64,000 nucleotides of DNA from JAIWNK01 sp964453115 (GCA_964453115.1 CAYVRT010000014.1:28906-92905); one strand, 5' to 3'; shown: positions 32,472 to 42,039, numbered from the stretch's first letter. Program-made: numbers and translations. The notes: a model not told the origin generated them from the letters alone.

Positions 32472-33947
32472 TTATTCGCCGCGCCGATAGTTGGGGGCTT
32501 CTCGGGTAACAGTGATGGTGTGTGGGTGGCTTTCGAGCAGTCCGGCGTTGGTGATGCGTACAAGCCGGGTGCGGGTGCGCAGGTCTTCGAGCGTGGCTGC
32601 GCCGGCATATCCCATGCCGGATCGTAAACCACCAACAAGCTGATAGACGAAGTCGGATAGCAAGCCTTTGTAAGGCACCATTCCTTCAACGCCCTCTGGC
32701 ACAAGCTTGCCGCTGCCTTGCCCGCTGCCATAGCGGTCGCGCCCATAGCCTTGCATGGCACCCAGGCTGCCCATGCCCCGATATTGTTTGTATTGACGGC
32801 CCTCATAGAGAAATACTTCTCCTGGGGCTTCTTCCAGCCCGGCCAGCAGGCTGCCGAGCATGATGCTGTTTGCACCGGCTACAATTGCTTTGACGATGTC
32901 GCCGCTGTATTTGATGCCACCATCGGCAATGATGGGAACTTCTTTGGCGGCCGCAGTCTTTGCACAGGCATAAATGGCGCTCATTTGTGGCATGCCGGCA
33001 CCCGAGATGATGCGAGTGGTGCAGATGGAGCCGGCCCCTACGCCAACTTTGATGGCATCGGCGCCAGCCTGGATAAGAGCTTGTGTGCCTTCGGCGGTAA
33101 CTACATTACCAGCGATGACCGGTAGATTGGGCCAAGCAGATTTAATGCGCCGGATGGCCGTCAGTACACCGGCTGAGTGCCCGTGTGCGGTATCAATGAC
33201 CACAACGTCTAATCCTTGGTTCAGCATGAGCGCAACGCGCTCTTCAAGATCTGCACCGACGCCAACAGCTGCGCCAACGCGCAATCGGCCTTGATCATCC
33301 AGGCAGGCATGTGGATATTCGCGGCGTTTTTGAATGTCTTTGACGGTGATCAGTCCTTTGAGGTGATTGGTTTTGTCCACAAGTGGAAGTTTTTCAATCC
33401 GGTGTTCTTGCAAGATGCGTTGTGCTTCATCCAGGGTTGTGCCAACCGGCGCAGTAACCAGGTTTTGACTGGTCATGAAATCGCGCACGGGGCGTTGCGA
33501 ATCGGTTGGGCTGGCGAAGCGCGTGTCACGATTGGTGAGGATGCCGACAAGCCGGTTCTCCGGATCTACGATGGGCAGGCCACTGATGTGGAAGCGTGCC
33601 ATGATTTCTTCGGCCTGGGCGAGGGTTGCTTCGGGGGAAAGGGTGATTGGGCTGCTAATCATTCCCGATTCGGAACGCTTGACGGTTTCCACTTCGGCGG
33701 CCTGGGCCTGGGGGGGCAGGTTGCGGTGCAGGATGCCAATGCCGCCTTCGCGCGCCAGGGCAATTGCCAGCCGCGCTTCAGTGACTGTATCCATTGCGGC
33801 AGAGAGGATGGGAATGTTGAGGTGGATATTGGCTGCCAGCCGGGTGCGAATTTGGGTTTCGGCGGGGAGCACTTCGGTGTAGGCAGGGACAACGAGAAGA
33901 TCATCAAATGTTAGTGCGTCAGTTGACTGGAAGAGTTCTTCATTCAT
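32472..33947 (-). CDS. guaB: Inosine-5'-monophosphate dehydrogenase
   Basis: 491 residues. TIM barrel interrupted by two CBS domains (about 95-215, with MTSQNLVTAPVGTTLDEA). The catalytic loop GVGAGSICTTRIISGAGMPQ carries the active Cys. GGIKYSGDIVKAI, GSLLAGLEEAPGE and the flap region with YRGMGSLGAM are also present. It converts IMP to XMP with NAD+, the first step to GMP. ATG 33947 follows GGAGAAA; the open frame upstream is unrelated. Last gene of the purine operon, 25 nt after purH; guaA is not here. Confidence 0.96.
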   Translation of the reverse strand: MNEELFQSTDALTFDDLLVVPAYTEVLPAETQIRTRLAANIHLNIPILSAAMDTVTEARLAIALAREGGIGILHRNLPPQAQAAEVETVKRSESGMISSPITLSPEATLAQAEEIMARFHISGLPIVDPENRLVGILTNRDTRFASPTDSQRPVRDFMTSQNLVTAPVGTTLDEAQRILQEHRIEKLPLVDKTNHLKGLITVKDIQKRREYPHACLDDQGRLRVGAAVGVGADLEERVALMLNQGLDVVVIDTAHGHSAGVLTAIRRIKSAWPNLPVIAGNVVTAEGTQALIQAGADAIKVGVGAGSICTTRIISGAGMPQMSAIYACAKTAAAKEVPIIADGGIKYSGDIVKAIVAGANSIMLGSLLAGLEEAPGEVFLYEGRQYKQYRGMGSLGAMQGYGRDRYGSGQGSGKLVPEGVEGMVPYKGLLSDFVYQLVGGLRSGMGYAGAATLEDLRTRTRLVRITNAGLLESHPHTITVTREAPNYRRGE

Positions 33948-33972
33948 CAAAAGTTTCTCCTGAGGGAAGGAA

Positions 33973-35472
33973 TTAGTGTCGGAAATGGCGAATTCCGGTG
34001 GTGAGCATGGCAATTCCTGCTGAGTCGGCGGCGGCAATCGAGTCGGCATCGCGCACGGAGCCGCCCGGATGGACAATGGCTGTAATGCCTGCTTCGGCGG
34101 CAAGCTGTATTGAGTCGGGAAATGGGAAGAAAGCATCGGACGCCATCACTGCGCCGCGCGCCCGTTCACCAGCCCGCTGAGCGGCCATACGCACACAATC
34201 TACTCGGTTGGGCTGACCGCCTCCAATGCCAACAGTTGCTTCGCCAACAGCAAAGACGATGGCGTTCGATTTGACGTGTTGGCAGGCTTTCCAGGCGAAG
34301 TGCAGTGAGCGCAATTCATCCTCGCTGGGGGCGCGGCTGCTAACGACTTGCCAACTAGCAGAAAATGGGTCGCCGAAATCAATGCTTTGACGCAGGACGC
34401 CGCGCGTAATGGAACGCAGTTCCCATGCCGGGGTGATTTCCAGGTTGGGCATATCGAGCAGACGCAAATTTTTCTTTTGGGCAAAAATTTGCAAAGCTGA
34501 ATCGCTGAATCCAGGTGCAATGACACATTCGACAAAAAGGTCTTTGATTTGTGCGGCGGTGTTTTCGTCTATTGGGCGATTGCTGGCAATGATGCCGCCA
34601 AAGGCTGAAATGGGGTCGCTTGCCAGCGCCAGACGATAGGCTTCTTGCAATGTGGTAGCGGATGCGATGCCGCATGGGGAGAGGTGTTTGACGATAACGA
34701 TGGATGGGCGTTCGAACGAGACAACGGCGCGCCAGGCAGCATCCAGGTCGAGCAGGTTGTTGTAGGATAGCTCTTTGCCCTGCAAGACATGTCCGCCGAG
34801 GGGTCCTTCGTTTGGTAAATAGGTAAAAAGGGCGGCTTGTTGGTGTGGGTTTTCGCCATAACGTAGGCTTTGCCCAGCGTAGCCGCGCAGCTCCAGCACT
34901 TCACTTCCTGAAAGGTAGCTGAAAATGGCGCTATCATAATGGGTGGTAAGCGCAAATCCTTTGATTGCCAGGGCGCGGCGGTGTTCCTGGCTGAGGCTGT
35001 TGGTGCGCAGGGCGGCAAGTGTTGGCGCGTAGTCGGATGGATCGCAAACGAGGGTGACGCGAGTGTGGTTTTTTGCAGCAGAGCGGATGAGAGTGACACC
35101 GCCAATGTCAATGTTTTCGATGGCATCTGCCAGTGTGCAGTCGGTTCGGGCTGTAATTTCTTCAAAAGGGTAGAGATTGACGGCGACGAGGTCAATATAA
35201 TCCCAGCCCAGGGCGTGTAATTCGGCGGCATCTTCGGGGGTGGGTCGGGCCAGCAGGCCGCCATGTACTGCTGGGTGTAGTGTTTTCACCCGTCCGCCAA
35301 GAATTTCGGGTGAGCCGGTGTAGGTGGCAACCTCGGTGACTGGTAGCTGATAGTCACGTAGCAAACGAGCTGTGCCGCCCGAAGCAAGCAGTGACCAGCC
35401 GAGGTTGTGCAGGCCGGTTGCAAATTCGAGCAGGCCGGTTTTGTTGTGAACGGAGAGCAAGGCAGTGGGCAT
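33973..35472 (-). CDS. purH: Bifunctional AICAR transformylase/IMP cyclohydrolase
   Basis: 499 residues. The N-terminal MGS-like IMP cyclohydrolase domain (about 1-145) has LLASGGTARLL, GGRVKTLHPAVHGGLLA and AVNLYPF. The C-terminal transformylase domain has LRYGENPHQQAA (with the catalytic K-x-x-RYGENPHQ region), VKHLSPCGIA and AIVHPGGSVRDADSI. It catalyses the last two steps of IMP synthesis. ATG 35472 follows AAAGGA; a TTG three codons earlier lacks spacing. Confidence 0.96.
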   Translation of the reverse strand: MPTALLSVHNKTGLLEFATGLHNLGWSLLASGGTARLLRDYQLPVTEVATYTGSPEILGGRVKTLHPAVHGGLLARPTPEDAAELHALGWDYIDLVAVNLYPFEEITARTDCTLADAIENIDIGGVTLIRSAAKNHTRVTLVCDPSDYAPTLAALRTNSLSQEHRRALAIKGFALTTHYDSAIFSYLSGSEVLELRGYAGQSLRYGENPHQQAALFTYLPNEGPLGGHVLQGKELSYNNLLDLDAAWRAVVSFERPSIVIVKHLSPCGIASATTLQEAYRLALASDPISAFGGIIASNRPIDENTAAQIKDLFVECVIAPGFSDSALQIFAQKKNLRLLDMPNLEITPAWELRSITRGVLRQSIDFGDPFSASWQVVSSRAPSEDELRSLHFAWKACQHVKSNAIVFAVGEATVGIGGGQPNRVDCVRMAAQRAGERARGAVMASDAFFPFPDSIQLAAEAGITAIVHPGGSVRDADSIAAADSAGIAMLTTGIRHFRH

Positions 35473-35499
35473 GGGGATCAATCCTTTCAGATAGTAGAA

Positions 35500-36099
35500 T
35501 TATACCCTGTTGGGGGCTGTCAACGTTTTTAGAACCTGGATGAGCAGGGCGTGTTCAGCTGTATGGATGCGGGCTTCGAGTGTGGCAAGGGTGTCGGTGG
35601 GCAAGATGGGAACCTGAATGCTGTTCAGGACGGGGCCATTATCAATGCCTTCGTCTGGGACGAGGTGAACCATGACACCGGTATGCTCAATTTGGCCTTG
35701 CTGGAAGGCAGCCAGGGCGCGCTCGATCGCATGGGTGCCAGGGAATTTGCCAGGTAGGGCCGGGTGTAGATTGATGACTTGATTGGGGAAGTGTTGCAAG
35801 AAGGCATTTGAGAGCAGCCGCATCCAACCGGCGAGAATGATCCAGTGGGGTTGATGGTTTTGAATGGCTGCGGCGAGGCTAGAATCGTAGGTGCGACGGT
35901 CCTGGTCTTTTGTTTTTGGGAAGGCCAGAGCAGGGACTCCTGCGCGACGGGCGCGTTCCAGGCCATAGGCTTCTGGTTGATTTGAGAAAACGGCAACAAC
36001 CTGGGCAGAGAGCGCTCCGGTCTGGCAGGCATCCAGGATGACTTGCAGATTAGAGCCATTCCCAGAGATGAGGACAACGAGCCGGGTTGGGCTGATCAT
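35500..36099 (-). CDS. purN: Phosphoribosylglycinamide formyltransferase PurN
   Basis: 199 residues. Contains VLISGNGSNLQ (phosphate loop), LAGWMRLLS, the catalytic INLHPALPGKFPGTHAIERAL (His) and TGVMVHLVPDEGIDNGPV (Asp). Uses 10-formyl-THF to formylate GAR. Its ATG overlaps the purDM stop as ATGA. Since the upstream protein makes and later uses the flanking intermediates (GAR and FGAM), the three activities of the eukaryotic GARS-AIRS-GART protein sit side by side here. Confidence 0.95.
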   Translation of the reverse strand: MISPTRLVVLISGNGSNLQVILDACQTGALSAQVVAVFSNQPEAYGLERARRAGVPALAFPKTKDQDRRTYDSSLAAAIQNHQPHWIILAGWMRLLSNAFLQHFPNQVINLHPALPGKFPGTHAIERALAAFQQGQIEHTGVMVHLVPDEGIDNGPVLNSIQVPILPTDTLATLEARIHTAEHALLIQVLKTLTAPNRV

Positions 36100-38363
36100 A
36101 CCATCACCACCCGGCGGTTGCCTGGTGTTAGTTCGCCAATGATCCAGGATTTTTCGCCAAGCATAGATTGCACTGATTCGGTCTCGGCACGTGAGACGAT
36201 GGCGACCATGCCGATGCCCATATTGAAGACGCGATACATTTCGGCGGGTAGAATATTGCCGCGTGCCTGAATGAGCCGGAAAAGTGGTGGTATCGGCCAG
36301 GTGCCCAGGCGCAGTCGGGCATCCAGGTTGGAGGGAAGGATGCGGGGAAGGTTCTCGATGAATCCACCACCGGTGAGGTGTGCCAGGGCTTTGATGGGGC
36401 GGGTTGGGTGATGCAGAATGGGCTTCAGAACGGGTAGATAGGAGCGGTGCGGGGCAAGCAGGGCTTCGGCCAGGGTTTTTTCCAATTCCGGGAGGTATTC
36501 ATTTAGTGCATCTTCGGCGAAAATTTTGCGAATGAGTGAATAGCCATTGGTGTGCGGCCCGGAGGAGTGTAGTCCGATGAGCAGGTCGCCTGGTTGCAGG
36601 TCGTTGCGGGGCAAAATCTCATCTCGCTCCAAGCAGCCGACAATTGTGCCAGCTACATCAAATTCTCCGTTGACATACACGCCTGGCATTTCGGCTGTTT
36701 CGCCGCCGAGGAGGACACACCCAGCAGCCTGGCAGGCTTCGGCCATGCCGGAGACGATTTGGGCGACGGTTGCGGGATTGAGGTGGGCTGTGGCAAAGTA
36801 ATCAAGAAAGAAGAGCGGTGTGGCACCCTGGACGAGAATATCATCAATGCAATGATTGACAATATCATGTCCGATGGAGGTGTAATGTCCGGTGGCGGCA
36901 GCTAGTTTGACCTTGGTGCCAACACCATCGGTGGAGGCAACCAGGACGGGATGACGCATGGTTTGCAGCACGGCGGCGTCAAACAGGCCGCCAAAGGCTC
37001 CAATTCCGGCCAAGACAGCCGGGGTGTAGGTGGCTCGTACCGCGTGACTCATCAATTGAACGGCGCGGTTTCCGGCGTTGATGTCTACTCCGGCTTCTGC
37101 ATAGGCTGAGGGGGTGGAAAGCAGGGCGCGCTGACCGATATCGTTGCGGTAGTGCAATTTGGGGGAGATGGATGAAATGGCCTGATAGGCAGTTTGTAGT
37201 GCGGTTGACAGGTTGGTTGCCCGGGCAGTGATGCCAAGAACGCGCCCACCGGTAATTTTCAATTGTTGCCCAATCCATTGTGTTCCGGCGTGAAATGCCC
37301 AAACATTGGCTGGCAGCGATGCGAGGCCTGTGATGGTGTTGCCGGTTTGAGGTTGGTCGGGGTAACCCTGGGCGGCAAGGACAATGCATGCACTGCTTTC
37401 AGTGCTCCAGTGGATGGGGGTTTGTGCTAATTGACCATGCACGCACGCCAGGATGACTTCAAGCAAATCGCTTTCGAGCAATGGCATCAGGGCCTGGGTT
37501 TCGGGGTCGCCAAAGCGGGCGTTAAATTCGAGAACTTTTGGGCCTTCAGCGGTGAGCATCAGGCCAGCGTACAAAACTCCGCAAAATGGACAGCCATCGC
37601 TGCGCAGTCCATCCAGGGCGGGTTGCAGGATGGTGGTTGCGATTTGCTGTAGTTGTGTGGCAGTGCAGCGCAGGTACGGGGCATAGGCGCCCATACCGCC
37701 TGTGTTGGGGCCCTGGTCATTATCGAGGAGGCGTTTGTGATCCTGTGCAGGGGGCATGATAGAGAGGTTGATCCCATCACAGAAGGCAAGCAGCGAGATT
37801 TCCTCACCTTGCAGTCGTTCTTCCAACAGCACGGGTTCACCGGGGTGCTGTTCGAACAGGTTTTTCAGGTCGTGTTCGGCTTCAGCCAGTGTTTGAGGCA
37901 GAAGGACGCCTTTTCCGGCAGCCAGACCGGAGGCTTTTATGACTGGCAGGGCTGGCAGGCTGCGTAAGTGCTGCAAGGCTGGGGCAAACGCTTCAAAGCT
38001 GGCAAATTCTGCGGTTGGAATGTTGTGGCGGAGCATGAAGGATTTGGCAAAGGCTTTGCTGGTTTCAATTGTGGCAGCGGCGCGGCTTGGGCCAAAAGCC
38101 GGAATGCCTGCGCCTTGGAATGTATCGCTCAGGCCGGCAGCAAGTGCTGATTCTGGCCCAATGATGACAAGGTCTATTGCTTTTTCTTGGGCTGTGTGAA
38201 GCAGGGTGGCTGTATCTGTGGCTGAAATAGGTAGGTTCTGTCCAATTTCGGCTGTGCCGGCATTGCCAGGGGCAAAATATAATGCTTGTAGGAGGGGGGA
38301 TTGACAAATTTTCCAGCCCAGGGCGTGTTCACGCCCGCCTGATCCAACAATTAAAACATTCAT
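36096..38363 (-). CDS. purDM: Fused GAR synthetase and AIR synthetase (PurD-PurM)
   Basis: 755 residues. Residues 1 to about 415 are PurD: VLIVGSGGREHALGWKI, the ATP-grasp region (SGLAAGKGVLLPQT, DHKRLLDNDQGPNTGGMGAYAP), VLEFNARFGDPETQ and a C-terminal GHTGLxS-like region modified here. From about 425 to the end is PurM: YAEAGVDINAGNRAV, STDGVGTKVKLA, HDIVNHCIDDILVQGATPLFFLDYFA, GGETAEMPGVY, GPHTNGYSLIRKI and HLTGGGFIENLPRIL. No stop or frameshift separates the domains. It catalyses PRA to GAR and FGAM to AIR. AAGGAG lies six nt before the ATG. Confidence 0.95.
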   Translation of the reverse strand: MNVLIVGSGGREHALGWKICQSPLLQALYFAPGNAGTAEIGQNLPISATDTATLLHTAQEKAIDLVIIGPESALAAGLSDTFQGAGIPAFGPSRAAATIETSKAFAKSFMLRHNIPTAEFASFEAFAPALQHLRSLPALPVIKASGLAAGKGVLLPQTLAEAEHDLKNLFEQHPGEPVLLEERLQGEEISLLAFCDGINLSIMPPAQDHKRLLDNDQGPNTGGMGAYAPYLRCTATQLQQIATTILQPALDGLRSDGCPFCGVLYAGLMLTAEGPKVLEFNARFGDPETQALMPLLESDLLEVILACVHGQLAQTPIHWSTESSACIVLAAQGYPDQPQTGNTITGLASLPANVWAFHAGTQWIGQQLKITGGRVLGITARATNLSTALQTAYQAISSISPKLHYRNDIGQRALLSTPSAYAEAGVDINAGNRAVQLMSHAVRATYTPAVLAGIGAFGGLFDAAVLQTMRHPVLVASTDGVGTKVKLAAATGHYTSIGHDIVNHCIDDILVQGATPLFFLDYFATAHLNPATVAQIVSGMAEACQAAGCVLLGGETAEMPGVYVNGEFDVAGTIVGCLERDEILPRNDLQPGDLLIGLHSSGPHTNGYSLIRKIFAEDALNEYLPELEKTLAEALLAPHRSYLPVLKPILHHPTRPIKALAHLTGGGFIENLPRILPSNLDARLRLGTWPIPPLFRLIQARGNILPAEMYRVFNMGIGMVAIVSRAETESVQSMLGEKSWIIGELTPGNRRVVMV

Positions 38364-38373
38364 AAAAGCTCCT

Positions 38374-39786
38374 TCAGGCAATTGCTTGTTCAAAACCGGT
38401 TTTGGTGTTTTCGGGGTGAACGGGAATGGGGTACTGGCCGGTGAAGCAGGCATTGCAGTACCCATCGGGGCGACCAATGGCTTTCATCATCCCCGGTAGA
38501 GATAAAAAGTGGAGCGAATTGGCGCCGATGTAATGACAAATTTCAGGGATCTTCATTTGATAGGCAATTAACTCTTCGTGACTACCCATATCAACGCCCA
38601 TGAAACAGGGGTGAATGATGGGTGGGCAGGTGATGCGGACATGGACTTCGCTGGCACCAGCCTCGCGCAACAGGCGAATGAGCGGGCCGGTGGTGTTGCC
38701 GCGCACAATGCTGTCATCCAACATGATGACGCGTTTCCCAAGCACATTTTCAACAATGACGTTGTACTTCAGAGCTACCCCTTGCTTGCGGAGCGAGTCG
38801 GTTGGTTCAATGAAGGTCCGTCCAATGTAGCGATTTTTGATGAAGCCGTCATTGTAGGGGATGCCACTTGCCGCGGCGTATCCAATGGCGGCAGGAATGG
38901 AGGAATCGGGGACTGGAATGACAACATCGGCAGCGACGGGGGCTTCGGCAACTAGATTCTCTCCCAGCCGTTGACGCACCTGATGAACGCTTCGTCCATC
39001 CCAGAAGCTGTCTGGGCGCGAGAAGTAGATGTGCTCAAAGGTGCAGAGTGCCCATTGTTCGGCGGGACGCATGGCCTGGTGGACAAGCAAGGCGCTGTTG
39101 CTGAGTGAAATGATCTCGCCGGGGCGTACCTCGCGAATGGCCTGACACCCAAGCGTGCGCAGCGCCCCGGATTCGGATGCGGCTGCATGTCCGCCGCTGG
39201 GCAACATGCCAACGCTCAGCGGGCGAAACCCCCATGGGTCACGGACGGCATATACACCATCACGGGTGAGGATGACGAGTGAATATGCACCGACCCATTG
39301 TCGCATACAGCATAGAATGCGTTCGTTCCAATTATTGCCTTCAGCACCAGCGAGCATCATCGTCAACACTTCTGAATCGGATGTTGAAGACAGGCCAACC
39401 CCGCGATTGAGCAATTGTTGACGCAATTCGGCGGCATTGACCAGGTTGCCATTATGAGCAATGGCAAGTGGACCATGCCGGGTTTCAATGAGAAAAGGTT
39501 GCGCATTGCGAGCGGAGGAAGATCCGGTGGTGGAGTAGCGGGTGTGTCCGATGGCATAGTCGCCATGCAGATTGGCGATGGTTGCAGGAGTAAAGACCTG
39601 GGAGACAAGACCAATATCTTTGTGTAGACGGATGGTGTGTCCATCGGAGACGGCAATGCCGGCGGCTTCTTGTCCGCGGTGTTGTAGTGCGAAAAGACCG
39701 AAAAAAGTCATGCGGACAACATCTTCATTTGGCGCGTAGACTCCAATCACGCCGCATTCTTCGCGCGGGTGATCGCTAACTGCCAT
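38374..39786 (-). CDS. purF: Amidophosphoribosyltransferase PurF, propeptide/iron-sulfur type
   Basis: 470 residues from ATG 39786. A short propeptide precedes the N-terminal nucleophile Cys in EECGVIGVY. The glutaminase domain has LQHRGQEAAGIA and GHTRYSTTG. The PRTase domain has VIMLDDSIVRGNTTGPLIRLLR. Cysteines in CTFEHIYFSRPDS, TCPPIIHPCFMG and the C-terminal YCNACFTG match the four ligands of the B. subtilis-type [4Fe-4S] enzyme. It makes phosphoribosylamine from PRPP and glutamine. The start overlaps purE by 11 nt with no clear Shine-Dalgarno; earlier ATGs at 39810 and 39813 are possible. Confidence 0.95.
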   Translation of the reverse strand: MAVSDHPREECGVIGVYAPNEDVVRMTFFGLFALQHRGQEAAGIAVSDGHTIRLHKDIGLVSQVFTPATIANLHGDYAIGHTRYSTTGSSSARNAQPFLIETRHGPLAIAHNGNLVNAAELRQQLLNRGVGLSSTSDSEVLTMMLAGAEGNNWNERILCCMRQWVGAYSLVILTRDGVYAVRDPWGFRPLSVGMLPSGGHAAASESGALRTLGCQAIREVRPGEIISLSNSALLVHQAMRPAEQWALCTFEHIYFSRPDSFWDGRSVHQVRQRLGENLVAEAPVAADVVIPVPDSSIPAAIGYAAASGIPYNDGFIKNRYIGRTFIEPTDSLRKQGVALKYNVIVENVLGKRVIMLDDSIVRGNTTGPLIRLLREAGASEVHVRITCPPIIHPCFMGVDMGSHEELIAYQMKIPEICHYIGANSLHFLSLPGMMKAIGRPDGYCNACFTGQYPIPVHPENTKTGFEQAIA

Positions 39787-40273
39787 AGGAGCGGTCTTGT
39801 TGGGTGGCATCATCGGTAATAATTTTGGCGGTTTGGCGGGCACGAAATTCTATCAGGCGGGTGCGGACAGATGAGTCGTGTGGTGCAAGAATTTTGGCTG
39901 CTAGCAATGCGGCGTTGGCTGGCTCTAAAACCAGGGCAGGGGCAATGCCAGATGGCATGCGTAAGGAGGAGTAGATATCTGCTCCTCCGAAACTTTCGCT
40001 GGGTGGTGGGCAGGCAATGACGGGCGCATTGACAGAACCATCTACAAAACCGGAGAGGGCATTGCTGCGCCCGGCAACGGTGATGTAAACTTTGGGGCGA
40101 GGATCAGCCTCATAGATTTCGAGGATGTGCAGGACGTGTGCGGGAGTTTTGTGTGCCGAGCCAATGCGCTGAATGACGGTCAGGCCGAGGTTTTCGGCTG
40201 CTTCGGCAATTTTTTGGCTGTGAGGTGCGTCGGCTGAAGATCCCATCAGAATGATAACGAGGGGCTGATTCAT
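39776..40273 (-). CDS. purE: N5-CAIR mutase/AIR carboxylase family protein PurE, class II-like
   Basis: 165 residues. Nucleotide-binding MGSSADAPHSQKIAEAA, then SAHKTPAHV, VAGRSNALSGFVDG, CPPPSESFGGADIYSSLRMPSG and ANAALLAAKIL. The Lys in SAHK and the VAGRSNALS and CPP.....DIYSSLRMPSG stretches follow the metazoan PAICS carboxylase, while class I bacterial enzymes read SAHRTP and GAGGAAHLPG. Class II enzymes carboxylate AIR directly with CO2 and need no PurK; no purK is present in the window. It lies next to purC, its fusion partner in animals. ATGA overlap with purC. Confidence 0.93.
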   Translation of the reverse strand: MNQPLVIILMGSSADAPHSQKIAEAAENLGLTVIQRIGSAHKTPAHVLHILEIYEADPRPKVYITVAGRSNALSGFVDGSVNAPVIACPPPSESFGGADIYSSLRMPSGIAPALVLEPANAALLAAKILAPHDSSVRTRLIEFRARQTAKIITDDATQQDRSYGS

Positions 40274-41244
40274 GACAAAATACCTGCCTTTTGAAGAGAA
40301 TCGTATAAACGGGTTTCAATTGGGTAAGCGCCGGGTTGAAAGGTTTGTCCGGTGAGCATCTCATAGATGGAGATATACAGTTTGGCAGCTGCGTTCCATA
40401 CTTCAGGCGGAAGTGCGGGCGGGGGAGTGTCTTCACCTCGGTAACCGCGCTCAACATAGGCCAGGCGGATGAATTCTTTGTCGTAGAGCTCCGGCTCTCG
40501 TCCATCGGCAAAGCGCTCTGGGTAACTATTTGCCTTCCAGAATCTCGATGAATCGGGGGTATGGACTTCGTCAATCAACAAAATTTGTCCATCGGCAGTA
40601 CGGCCAAATTCATATTTTGTATCAACGAGCAGGAGGCCGGCGTTGGCGGCAATTTGCTGACCGCGCTGGAAGATGGCAAGAGCAGCTTGCTGGATCTGGT
40701 CCCAGGTTCTGGCATCCAGATAACCCTTTTCAACGACTTCGGCGCAAGTCAGGCGTTCATCATGACCGGTTGGGCCGCCTTTGGTGGTGGGTGTGATGAT
40801 GGGGGCTGACAAGGCCTGGTTCTTGCGCAGGCCCTCGGGGAAACGGTAACCGTAAATTTCGCGTTCACCCAGATCATAGCGTCGCCAAAGTGCAGTACTG
40901 GTGACGCCAGTGATGTAGCCACGCACAATCACTTCCACAGGGAATGGATCTACGGATTGAGCAATTAAGGCATTTGGGTCGGGCAGGGAAAGCACGTGAT
41001 TGGGCAGGATGTCGGCGGTTTGTTCGAACCACCAAGCGGCCAGTTGGTTAAGTACCTGTCCTTTATAGGGCAGAGCGCCCAGGACTTGATCAAAAGCGGA
41101 AAGACGATCGGTGGTAATGAACAGGTATTGACCATTGGGAAGTGTGTAGCGATCGCGCACTTTGCCGCGCTGTAGGTGAAAGAGCGGCAGGTCAGACTGA
41201 CGAAAAGCATTGGGGAGCAAGCGGATAATATCAAGGTCGGGCAT
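40270..41244 (-). CDS. purC: SAICAR synthetase PurC
   Basis: 324 residues, of the longer (yeast Ade1-like) type. Features: RGKVRDRYTLPNGQYLFITTDRLSAFDQVLGALPYKGQVLNQLAAWWFEQT, VEVIVRGYITG, GHDERLTCAEVVEKG, LLLVDTKYEFG and LIDEVHTPDSSRFW. It ligates aspartate to CAIR. CAGGAG precedes the ATG. It is followed by purE with a 4-nt overlap. Confidence 0.95.
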   Translation of the reverse strand: MPDLDIIRLLPNAFRQSDLPLFHLQRGKVRDRYTLPNGQYLFITTDRLSAFDQVLGALPYKGQVLNQLAAWWFEQTADILPNHVLSLPDPNALIAQSVDPFPVEVIVRGYITGVTSTALWRRYDLGEREIYGYRFPEGLRKNQALSAPIITPTTKGGPTGHDERLTCAEVVEKGYLDARTWDQIQQAALAIFQRGQQIAANAGLLLVDTKYEFGRTADGQILLIDEVHTPDSSRFWKANSYPERFADGREPELYDKEFIRLAYVERGYRGEDTPPPALPPEVWNAAAKLYISIYEMLTGQTFQPGAYPIETRLYDSLQKAGILS

Positions 41245-41259
41245 GGGGACTCCTGAGGC

Positions 41260-42039
41260 TTAGGATTGGGCGGCATATTGCACGCCGTTTTGGAAGATGG
41301 GCAGGCCAAGGCCATTCTGGATGCCGCGCGTCCAGTGTGGGTGTTGGTGCGGTAGGATGTGGTCTTCAGGATGGGGCATGAGGCCGAGGACGTTTCCAGC
41401 TGGATTGCTGATACCGGCAATATCAAGCAGGGAGCCGTTCGGGTTGTCTGGGTATTGACCACTGGCAGGACTGCCATTGATTTGGGTGTAAAGGAGGGCA
41501 ATCTGGTCATTTTCTTGTAGTTGCTGGGCGATGGCAGGGTTCGTAAAGATGAATTTGCCTTCGCCGTGTGCGATAGGACAGGTGATGAGTTGGTGGGTGT
41601 CGCGTGTCCAAATGCAGCGTTGTGATGATGGACGCAAGGTGACCCAGCGACATTCGAAATGCCCATGGGTGTTAAAGGTCAGGGTGGCTGGAGTCTCTTC
41701 TGTCGTTTTTAGACCAGGCAAGATGCCTGATTTGACCAGAGCCTGAAAGCCATTGCAGATTCCCAGGACGGGGCGTTTACGGGCAACAAATTCGGCAACC
41801 TGATCGGAAAAATAGTTGTTTAAGTCCAGGGAAAGCAGTTTTCCGGCGCCGAGTGCGTCGGCATATGAGAAACCACCGGGGATAATCAGAAGTTGATAAT
41901 CCTCAAACCGGCGTTCGCGGCGGCGCAGCAGGTGCAGTGGCACAATTTCTGGTTCGGCACCAGCCAGACGTAAAGCGGCTGCAACATCGCCATCGCGATT
42001 GGTGCCATTGGCCTTAAGGATGAGTGCTTTGGGATTCAT
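41260..42039 (-). CDS. purQ: FGAM synthase glutaminase subunit PurQ
   Basis: 259 residues, somewhat longer than the usual ~225. Class I glutamine amidotransferase: LKANGTNRDGDVAAAL, LLIIPGGFSYADALGAGKL, the nucleophile in VLGICNGFQALVKSG, and the C-terminal MPHPEDHILPHQHPHW (His/Glu). It supplies ammonia to PurL. ATG 42039 overlaps the purL stop as ATGA; two codons upstream is another possible start without support. Confidence 0.95.
   Translation of the reverse strand: MNPKALILKANGTNRDGDVAAALRLAGAEPEIVPLHLLRRRERRFEDYQLLIIPGGFSYADALGAGKLLSLDLNNYFSDQVAEFVARKRPVLGICNGFQALVKSGILPGLKTTEETPATLTFNTHGHFECRWVTLRPSSQRCIWTRDTHQLITCPIAHGEGKFIFTNPAIAQQLQENDQIALLYTQINGSPASGQYPDNPNGSLLDIAGISNPAGNVLGLMPHPEDHILPHQHPHWTRGIQNGLGLPIFQNGVQYAAQS

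Noticed and set aside
33948..34136. 63-residue N-terminal extension of guaB
   Set aside because: It overlaps purH and is Pro-rich without homology; the Shine-Dalgarno and the family start point to 33947.
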